From: Echinostoma caproni
Taxonomy: Eukaryota; Platyhelminthes; Trematoda; Plagiorchiida; Echinostomatidae
Reading direction: 5' to 3'
Assembly: GCA_900618425.1 (NCBI GenBank)
Contig: UZAN01043453.1
Location: forward strand, 10,754 to 39,192
Length of the DNA: 28,439 bases
Made by a program: the position numbers and the translations under genes
Notes under the pieces: generated by a model
What the model was told of the DNA's origin: nothing
Databases searched by the model: none
Seen by the model: only the letters and a program-made list of their open reading frames with translations
Part shown: in pieces, positions 20,646 through 28,439 of the stretch
Layout: every line of letters begins with the position of its first letter
Numbering within the stretch: the first letter of the stretch is position 1

Positions 20646-23600
20646 ATGGTGATTTGCCGTTCAAGCATGTCATTTGTTCGTGTTGCGGGTTAGAGCAGGT
20701 AATTTATGACACGAGTGGAGTAAGTTGTGTAGTCTACCATCTATAACGCGCGCTCACTCTCTCTGGACAAGAACGTGAATGGTTGTGAGCTTGGTTGTGC
20801 AACTGTTAACGCGTCCACACCAGTGTTCGTGTGTACTTGATGAAGGCACGAGAATGGATAGTTTGATGGTGAGTAGTTGTGATCATGAAAAAAAAAATAT
20901 TGCATTGGAGAGAATGAGAGATTTCGCGTTTTGATCGATCTCAATGTGGAGTCAGCACCAAAATCCAAGTTCCCATCCACCCCAAAATTCAGAAACACGA
21001 TTTTGTTTTGGTCTCATTGAGCAATTTGTGAAGTGGATCATCATTACAGAAGGGAAAAAACCCGTGAGAAGTTAGTAATAGTCGTGAGATTCTAACACAA
21101 TCACCGTCCCGCATGCATGCTGCTTCACTATCGTCACCACTCACAGGAAAAGAGGGAGAGCAAGAAAAAATATCGCTCTGGAGTTCGAGCGTCTGCATCG
21201 GAAGATTGCCGTCACCCAACTACGAGACAGCAATCCTTGAGTAGTCCAGTTCATATTGCTGGATATCGTTTTAGTGATTACTATTTCAGTAAACAAGATA
21301 CAAAAATAATAAGAATAGTTTGTGTGGCATTCTATTTCAAAGGGAAATTTCAACGCTATCTGGTACAAACCGGTATTGGTGTAGACTATGTTCGTATCTA
21401 TGGAAGCATGGTGGCATTCATTTAGAGACTATAACAACTCAATCCATTTGGCTGATCGTCATATCGAAATCATGTGATTTCAGACGCGGATGAAAGAATA
21501 TGCTTTGAATGGCTGGGGAGGAAACGATTTTGAGGAAAAGTTTTGTTTAACCCAGCGACGACGTCTTAGTTTTACTTCTTGAAGAGGAACATCCGACTCT
21601 GTGAAGCTTGTGAATCGCCATGGAATTCTGGTATGCAGAGACCTTGCCGCGTGTTTTTCGAGGACCCGCGTCCCATAGTTGAGTAAACAGATGCCAGCTG
21701 CAAAGTGAGACCTTGAGAACCAGTTTGCTACAAATCGCGCGTGTATTTTCGTGCTGAACAATTCGGGTACCCAGATCCGTAAACCAAATGTTGTGCTTAT
21801 GAAATAGGTGTTTCTAAATTTCATACAATAACGCAAAGAAAATGTATGTAAGTACCGATCGAAATTGTGTGACATTACTTTCAAATTAGAAATATATTTC
21901 AGCTTCCAATATCAGACTATCCATGAGTGAAGAACGTTTACGCCAAACTTTATTTCCCACTTCAATGTTCTTAAAATTCTTGTACCACTATTTGATTTGG
22001 GTCTGCATTGATTAACAGGATGGACTTCGTATTAGTTCATAACTTGAAGCTCTAGATAATAAACCGTTTGGTTTGGCATAGCACAGAAGTTCATTTTTAA
22101 AAATAAGCGATTATGATTTCATATGGAAATCTGTTCTGATTAACTTAGTTTTCTAAATAACACATCCTTCCCCATACAATGAAAAGTAATCTCAACGATA
22201 AATAACAATGTTTATCATCACTAGATAAAAAAACTATTTGACCACAATTCATTCCCGTAAAATCTTTCCTGATGAAGGCAGGAAAACTAGAGTCCAAGTA
22301 AGGAAGAAAGGTGACCTTCGAAAGTCGACCTTGAGAAATGTTCCTCATTGAGCGCGCGTTTTTTAACTTCACCATGGCCACACGGATTAAGTATCCTTGT
22401 AAATTCGGTATACAAGTGAACTATACAGCCCATGCGGGATGGGGAACTTCAGGCCTATCAGTCCTTCAATTACGATGTAAATAGTCAAGAAATCGATCAC
22501 AATCAAGGAAGTCGCCACAGCAGGATAGTCATTCACGAGAAGAAACCGACTATATAGAAGATAACGCCTCTTATCACATCTCGTGCAAGTTTTGCCATAG
22601 AAATCATTTGAACCTAATTGTATATTTTTCTCTGTTTCGGACCTGAAATGATATCCGAAGAAAAGTCTATCTGTGACTCTAGTGACTGTTCTCGTAAAGT
22701 CATATCGCTGATAAGATTTCACTAATTGATCAAAGATAAGCGGTGTCAGGAGTACTAACTAACAATGGTTTGGACAGCAAAAGATTTGAATACTGAGAAG
22801 AAAAGAAACTTCCAAAGGAAACTGGAACTGACTGGAAAGACGAAGAATCCTCTCTTTGTAATTGCATCAAAAAACACAAATGGGCCAAACGTGAGGTACA
22901 CACACGCAAGCCGAACGAATTGAACTACACGCATGTGTCGAATTGTAAACATACTCCTTTTACTAGAATGATCAAGCACGATTTATCTGAAGCTTATGCC
23001 TGCAAAGGAAAAAGATTTTGTCGCCAAAGATCCAAATTTCTATTAGGTTCTTTGTGAAGATATGAAATATCTATACATGTGCGCGTATATGCTTATGTAT
23101 GAATGATTAGATAGCCGATCAGCGCGAGACCGATTTCGCGGTAGTTAGAGCTTATCAGGGATAACATTTCGATTAATGCTCAAAGTGATAAATTTAATCA
23201 TACTGTTGATTGATATTATTGTATGCAAACATAATTTGTCGCTTTGAATGCTGTTCTGTGAACAGACTATTCTAGATATCTCTTTATTTGAAATAATACT
23301 TGTGATTCTATTCAGATTGCGATGGGTTACATATTGCTGTGTAATACCTAGCAGGCAATCTATCACGAATTTTGTCGACATTTGGCCTCCATTTCAATGG
23401 TCATCAATATTCTTCTATCCGCTTCCCGTCCAGATGTCCGAAAACGCGTTTTTATTGTTTCTGTTCAACTTGTAATCAGATTTACTTAAGTACGAACACG
23501 TGATATTCTCATTAACATCTTTTTCTCGATCCTTTAACATTTTGTCCCGATAGCGTGAAACTGATAGAACGTTTTGGTTGTTTTTTTTCTGTTCCCGTGG

Positions 23601-24492
23601 ATTCCGATACATTGGTTAGGTTACTCAACACGTTAATACCAGGAGCACCGTCTGCATCCCTAAAATCATAAAAGCTGTGTCAAATCCGTGAACTCACGCC
23701 AAAACATTCACTATTTTCTGCACATATATACATAGAAACAGTTTACTCCGTATTTGACCCGTCTCTGGGTTAATTGCACGATAATTATGACCCTCATTAG
23801 GGAAAAACTCTTGAATTTTTCTTTTTCTTTTACATCAGTGCCACATTTATTTCCATTTTTTATCGCTATTTATCAGCATCCGGGGTGAATAAATTCATAA
23901 CTTGCTGAGGATTCACCCTTTGGGTGTATTTCTCGATTGAACTATAGAATGTCAATCGATTTCCAGCCCTTTAGCATTGCATTGTATCCGATGCTCAGTG
24001 GACATGCACAATAAAACATACTCAACAACTAGTCACAGGTTTCTGGTCTTACAGCTTATCACATGTTCGTTTTTGTAAACCCAACAGTACATAAGTGCAA
24101 TCGAAGGTTGTTCGATTGAATTGTGGTCGATCTAATTAGAATGGGATGGTAGTTTTCATGAATTGATTTACTATTGTCAATATGATAGTCAACTAGCATT
24201 CACAAAAACGCTTAGGACTTCGGAAGTTGCGGAGTTAAGATATTAAGCAAAGTTACAGTGACAAAGAAGAAAAAATCTTGTGCAAGGTTCGACAACGAAC
24301 ACAGTTGACAGTTTTCCCGTCCTTGTGTTTCCATCCGGACACTCGGTTTGCCGAAACTTTTCAAATCAGTATGATTGGATGATGTTATATATCTTTGTGC
24401 GTTTCATGTGTTCCATGAAGCATTTCAACTGTTACATTCCGCGCTGGCCCATCTTATCACCTTGCAATTCATTCCTCGATATGGGGAAGATG

Positions 24493-24702
24493 TTCTTTTT
24501 TTCTTTTACTCTTTCATGTTTACTTTCTTCTTTGTTTAATACACAAAGATACAAATTTCAGGAATGGGTAAGTGGTCAATCGAAGGACTGTTATATAACA
24601 CGTAATAGGGAAAGGCAGGCGGTGGTGGTGGGATTCGAACACACGTCCTCCGAGGTGATAATTTGGTGACGTTTCTCCCTGGTCACCAGCGCCCTGTGAC
24701 AC
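24493..24702 (-). mobile_element. SINE family B, copy 3 (tRNA-derived, best preserved)
   Basis: On the minus strand it begins near CACAGGGCGCTGGTGACC (A-box region), continues with GTCACCAAATTATCACC, and has an excellent B-box GTTCGAATCCC (minus 24640-24630). CCACCACCACCGCCTGCC, GTCCTTCGATTGACCAC and CATTCCTGAAATTTG follow, then an A-rich tail (plus 24493-24515 is T-rich). The intact B-box makes it the youngest-looking family B copy in the window. It is not a functional tRNA: no acceptor stem pairs across it. No target-site duplication could be seen. Confidence 0.75.
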
Positions 24703-25304
24703 AGTTAACAAAGTCTTGCACAAATAATTTTCTTTCGAATAGATTTATGAAGAAATCCTTTCATACTTCTACTTCTACTCTCTTCTAATGCGCCCGCCCT
24801 GCTTCTCGCTCACATAATCAGTCTCTTCTTGGTGGGTGGATTAGCAACATCTTCAGTGCGATAATTAAACTGCGGCTATATTTACTGGTGTGTGACCCAA
24901 TCCCGAGTGAAATGAGCGATTTTGGCACACTCCCCGCCCCAAACACACCCCGTTTGCCCACCACCGCAACCACCCTCGATCTCGTTGCTCGTATCAGTTG
25001 ATGAGTTTGTGACAATCGAGTTACCGGATAAAACCGAGCAAAACGATCACGTGAATACAGAATCAACGACAATGCGGAATAGAGAGGGTAGAGAGAGAGC
25101 GAGAGACTAACTGGAAAATGGATAGTATTTAGCGGGTAGCAGAATCCAGATGTTTAAAAATGATCGACTAACGTAAACACATTAAATCGCAAGAATCCAC
25201 GAACGAAGTGGATTTTGCGTTCACATTTCTGTGCATTCGTTTTTTCACTGAAAGCGGGAAAGGTTGGCATATTACACGTGAATTCGTAGGCCTCCGGCAT
25301 TACG

Positions 25305-25322
25305 CTGTGTGTGTGTGTGTGC
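25305..25322. repeat. Short (TG)n tract
   Basis: About nine TG units in otherwise unremarkable sequence. Confidence 0.8.
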
Positions 25323-25809
25323 AGTTGGATCGGTTGATACCAAACATAAATTGGACAAAGAAATCAAATAAGAATTTCGGACTTAGACACACAAGATAGA
25401 AGGGTGTTATGATATGGAAATTCTGTCAGTCAGTGAAGAAAACTTAGAATGGTTCGCCAATTTATTACTTCCTGTGAGAATGTATTTGAGTGTAACTTGT
25501 GCACAGAGCACGTCAAACAGCCACATTTAAAAAATAACAACTTATTTTTGAAAACGAATCCAATTCACATAATCAGTATAGTGCTAAAGTTTAGTGAGTT
25601 TAAATACATATCCGAGCAAGTTGTAGAAGATCGCATTGCCTGATTTCTGTCCGTGTAGAAATTAGGCCACCAGAGATAAGGGCGTCACCAAGGACAACGT
25701 ATCAGGGGGAAACAGAGTATGTATATTTTACGATCATTTTTTCGTCCTTGTGGATAGAGAACGGATACTGGCACCGCTGTCTGCAGGACGCGGAATTGTA
25801 GGTATAACC

Positions 25810-25878
25810 GTAGTAGTAGTAGAAGTAACACTAGTAATAGTATCAGCATTATTGGTAGTACTGGTACTAGTGTTGTTG
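25810..25878. repeat. Degenerate (AGT)n/(GTA)n tract
   Basis: AGT-type triplets with substitutions run into GGTACTAGTGTTGTTGT. It is an old trinucleotide repeat that lies next to the inverted repeat at 25885-25906. Confidence 0.7.
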
Positions 25879-25884
25879 TGAGCT

Positions 25885-25906
25885 ACTACTCACACCTGTG
25901 AGTAGT
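25885..25906. repeat. Inverted repeat, ACTACTCACA / TGTGAGTAGT
   Basis: Ten-base perfectly complementary arms are separated by CC. As a hairpin this gives a nine-base-pair stem with a four-base loop ACCT. It sits at the edge of a degenerate trinucleotide tract, so it may have arisen by repeat inversion. Confidence 0.7.
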
Positions 25907-26201
25907 TTGTACGCACCGATAAGAGGTTACTGGATTCCCACGAAATTGGCGAGCCGATTGAATGGTTTACTTTTGTAACCACTGGAAATGCTCATCTACG
26001 GTCAAACCGTTTCATTACTTATCCTGTAGGCATGTGAGAATTCTGAAGACTTGTTCCAAGTGAGATATTTTGTTCTATGTTTGCCAGTTTACCGATACCC
26101 TCACCGTTGTTCCTAATAAATATCTTTCCTCATTCCAGCACTGCCTTCGAAATTATAGAGCATTCCGAAAGTATCGGAATTCAGTGAATAGGTTTATCGT
26201 T

Positions 26202-26301
26202 TCTACTATTACTACTATTACTACAACAACAACAACAACTACTACTACTACTACTACCACTAGTACTACTACTACTAATAATAATAACAATAATAATATT
26301 A
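26202..26301. repeat. Compound trinucleotide tract (ACT)n-(ACA)n-(ACT)n-(AAT)n
   Basis: About 100 bp of ACT, ACA, ACT, then AAT-type triplets in blocks. It encodes a Thr/Asn run in one plus frame, which explains the open frame at 26070-26393. Confidence 0.9.
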
Positions 26302-27149
26302 GTTTTTGTCGTAATCGCACAAGAAAGCGCTGGGTAAGGGGGATTTATTTATTAGGAACAACGATAAGAGTATTGAAAAATTGGAGCACATAGAACAAAA
26401 CGTCTCCTATGGAACGGATCAATCATAATTTCCAAAAGAAAGTATTTGGTGAAGCGGTACATCAGTTGATGGGCTTTGTCTGTAGTTACAACTAAAAAGT
26501 ACACTTAGGGATGGAGGCTTTATTGTTCAATTTTGACCATTGTGAGAAACCGCCAATCTCATCCATTTGCGCAGTCTTACCATACTACCCACAGATGTGG
26601 ATAATTTTTTACCAGCATTACCACTACTACTATTACTTAAATAACCATTTCCTGCAATTCCTTACGCATTTTGAACTGAATTGTCACTATAATCAGTCAT
26701 GCGTGATTCCCAATAGTCAGTGGTTAAATGTGATATGTGGATATGCAAATTCATGAATCTATTCTCTCAGTTGCTACTCCGTTAGAACATTTCGTTTAGG
26801 AGTTTTGACTAGGTTTATTCGATCTATTATCCACCACAAACAATGCGTCCTAATTTACCACTTGTCATTGTTCCCACGACAGTGATGCGGGTCTAAACAG
26901 AAACTGTGTTATTGAACTTATTAATCTCTGCATTAATTTATTCCGTTTATATATATTATGATACATATATCTAAATATATTTCGAAGGGAAATTTGTGTT
27001 GTATAGAGTTAATGAAGCGAGAACCGAAAAGTTAGTTTGGGAAACTTTCCAACCGAGTCGTTACCCCGGAGGCTAGTGTTGAGCTGAGCGGGGCGCGATG
27101 CCCGTAATATGCTCTCATAGACGGTTTGTGCTATATCGTCTGTATTCGA

Positions 27150-27369
27150 AATGAGAAGCGGTCTCTGATTAGCTGAACGGCGGCCGAGTGGGTGGTGCTC
27201 TGCCTTTGAGATCCCGGGTTCGATCCCCAGTTTGGTCGATGAATTCGCATTGCTGATGAGCNGAGACCCAAATAGGTCAGAAAACTATACAGTGCTCCCT
27301 GGCTTTTCAGTTTACGCTTCATTTGATCTATATATGACGAATGTTCTTTGAAATTGAATCAAATCTTCC
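27150..27369 (+). mobile_element. SINE family A, copy 2: tRNA-like head plus hammerhead-like body (best preserved)
   Basis: The head has a near-consensus A-box region CGGCCGAGTGGG (27181-27192) and a perfect B-box GGTTCGATCCC (27217-27227), 36 bases apart start to start. The body has CGATGAATTCGCATTG, then the hammerhead-like core entry, then GCTTTTCAGTTTACGCTTC. The element ends near ATCTTCCATT, as in copy 1. The intact pol III boxes make this the copy most likely to be, or recently have been, transcribed. One base inside the body (27262) is undetermined. It is antisense to the calcium sensor gene. Confidence 0.75.
27253..27285 (+). ncRNA. Hammerhead-ribozyme-like core (family A copy 2)
   Basis: CTGATGAG (27253-27260) is an exact hammerhead core box 1. 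After four extra bases, one of them undetermined, stem II GACC-CAAATA-GGTC (27265-27278) follows, then AGAAAAC, close to core box 2 GAAAC. From memory the schistosome Sm-alpha hammerhead has the same CAAATA loop on a short stem II. The extra bases and an A before GAAAA would weaken catalysis, and stems I and III are not convincingly paired here. It is most likely a decayed ribozyme. Confidence 0.5.
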
Positions 27370-28439
27370 ATTACTCTCTCTGTCTATATGTACATATATG
27401 TATAATTAGTAAACGATTCAATAAAATTTCCATGGAAGCACAGGATCGATTCAGCGGTTCTTGGTGCACGTCAGTCACGCGTGTCTGATAATCATTTGTC
27501 AATTAATTGATATACTTGTGCCCAGGAAGTGTATTTTCATCACAGCAACCTCATTTGGAATTCCGGGTATTGTTTAGACGACCAGCTCTTTCGGAGCCAT
27601 TTTAGAATGATTAGATGCGGTTGAAATCAGATGGTCTGGTTGAACGGCAAGATCGTTTGCGGAGTGGGATGCAATGTAAATCCCATTGGAAGTCCCATTT
27701 GGAGGTGAAAGAAACCAGCGCTGTATGTTGATGAGTTTGAGCAATGATACACATTTTTCAACTGTTATTTCCCCTGAAGATGGGGAGTTAATACCTTACA
27801 AACTTTGGCAGTGCAATATGAAGTTTTGCGGTATTTTGTTTTCTATAGTGTTCGGAGAGAACACCTAGGCAGGCGTCACTGAGGGATAATTCGCGGATCA
27901 CCAATTTTACAAAGTCGTGCCAATAATGTCGCATTCGAATGATAGATGGATTTTGTGGTTCTTGAATTCCGTTCCGTGCGCGTAAAATGAGGCCCGTGTA
28001 CAATGAGAACGAAGTGCCATTCGTTAGGGGCTCATTAAGAGTTCCCCTCTTTGTGCATCTTCTTCTGTATCAGGAATGGGTTCTGGAACGTTGAGGTCAT
28101 TGAGGCCACGTGTCTCCCCCTGTCCGGGGTCTGCGGTTCAAGTCTCGTCGAATGCGTGTCGCACTGTGGAGGTTCACTCCGGAAGAAATGTCATTCAAAT
28201 ACTGTGTCCATCAGTGTGACGATGTTAAACACTAAACAACCGTCCAACCTCATGCACGAGCAAGTGCACATGGTCCAGCCCCATCGGAATCAAAGAGACA
28301 ACCACCGAAACCGTATTTATTTTGTCCGTTATTTTAGTGTAGAAAAATCATTCAGTAATTGCCTATTCCGCGGGTCGCATTTTTCGCGCTTGACTGAATT
28401 TATGACCTCGACCAAACGGGGCAGAGTTTAGGGTTTAGA
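27370..28439. other. Right end of the window; no gene recognised
   Basis: Apart from the possible SINE head at 28090-28165, only chance frames are present, including a 126-codon plus frame (28051-28431) with no recognisable domain. No further calcium sensor exon is visible on the minus strand. Confidence 0.35.
28090..28165 (+). mobile_element. Possible fourth tRNA-derived SINE head, diverged
   Basis: GAGGTCATTGAGG (A-box-like) is followed about 40 nt later by GCGGTTCAAGTCTCG (B-box-like), then GTCGAATGCGTGTCGCACTG. The last block resembles the GTCGATGAATTCGCATTG that follows the B-box in family A. The match is loose and no hammerhead-like core follows. Confidence 0.3.

Larger units (their letters stand above)
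18610..24490. other. Long non-coding stretch with microsatellites; one weak exon candidate
   Basis: It contains a His/Asp-coding CAT-rich tract (19797-19865), short CA/TG tracts (separate entries) and the 58-nt exon candidate at 19519-19576. The longest frame (134 codons, minus 21480-21884) has no recognisable domain. There is no RNA gene or transposon that I can support. It is probably intron or 5' flank. Confidence 0.4.
24705..27145. other. Non-coding stretch with trinucleotide repeats; no gene recognised
   Basis: It contains a GA tract at 25091-25107, a TG array, two ACT/AGT-rich tracts and a near-perfect hairpin (separate entries), and AT-rich sequence at 26940-26990. No protein domain is recognised in any frame. 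Confidence 0.4.

Noticed and set aside
21480..21884. 134-codon minus-strand frame
   Set aside because: No domain or splice context seen; a rough stop-codon estimate says a few frames this long are expected by chance.
22268..22295. CTGATGAAGGCAGGAAAAC as a hammerhead core
   Set aside because: The space between boxes is too short for a stem, and there is no repeat context.
24628..24645. Functional tRNA gene suggested by GTTCGAATCCC
   Set aside because: No cloverleaf with a paired acceptor stem can be drawn; the sequence is shared by other SINE family B copies.
27788..28003. Minus-strand frame containing RHYWHDFV as the missing WY/WH-containing N-terminal NCS exon
   Set aside because: The residues around it do not fit the FT-x-x-EI-x-x-W-x-x-F pattern and no suitable donor phase follows.
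28418..28439. Telomere-like TTTAGGGTTTAG at the window end
   Set aside because: Fewer than two units, and of the plant-type sequence rather than the TTAGGG expected in flatworms; chance.

Overview
The window looks like nuclear DNA from a flatworm, most likely a digenean trematode. The reasons are a split neuronal-type EF-hand gene with a very long intron, abundant dinucleotide to tetranucleotide microsatellites, a decayed CR1/jockey-type LINE, and tRNA-derived short repeats. One family of these repeats carries a body resembling the hammerhead-ribozyme-bearing Sm-alpha repeats of schistosomes. There are no bacterial features. Species cannot be named from the sequence.

One host gene can be supported, on the minus strand. 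It is a neuronal calcium sensor (recoverin/NCS/hippocalcin-like) with two coding exons. The internal exon (12042-12314) encodes a cryptic EF-hand 1 and canonical EF-hands 2 and 3. The terminal exon (1116-1304) encodes EF-hand 4, the C-terminus and the stop. They join in phase 0 across an intron of about 10.7 kb (1305-12041). The 5' exon or exons, about 35 residues with the N-terminal myristoylation motif expected for the family, were not found and probably lie beyond 28439. If so, most of 12315-28439 is the preceding intron or 5' flank. Left of 1116 is a likely 3' UTR with a CA repeat in RNA sense, then a candidate poly(A) signal at 603-598 preceded by two perfect palindromes.

The non-coding DNA is dominated by repeats. 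Family A (4621-4845, 7434-7650, 27150-27369, all plus strand) has pol III A/B-box-like motifs, then a body with hammerhead-like core and stem II in two copies and a deletion across that body in the third. Family B (4423-4566 plus; 18423-18604 and 24493-24702 minus; probably 14425-14600 minus) is a second tRNA-like SINE with an A-rich tail. A frameshifted non-LTR reverse transcriptase with a readable YADD motif lies at about 15100-16640. A roughly 300-bp CTAT array lies about 370 bp upstream, in gene orientation, of the EF2/3 exon. On the other side of that exon, a C-run plus CA tract begins about 15 nt inside the intron from its splice donor.

The best leads are the hammerhead-like repeat family and the repeat-rich context of the NCS splice sites. 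The rest reads as ordinary intron or intergenic DNA. Most long open frames are chance frames or microsatellite translations.
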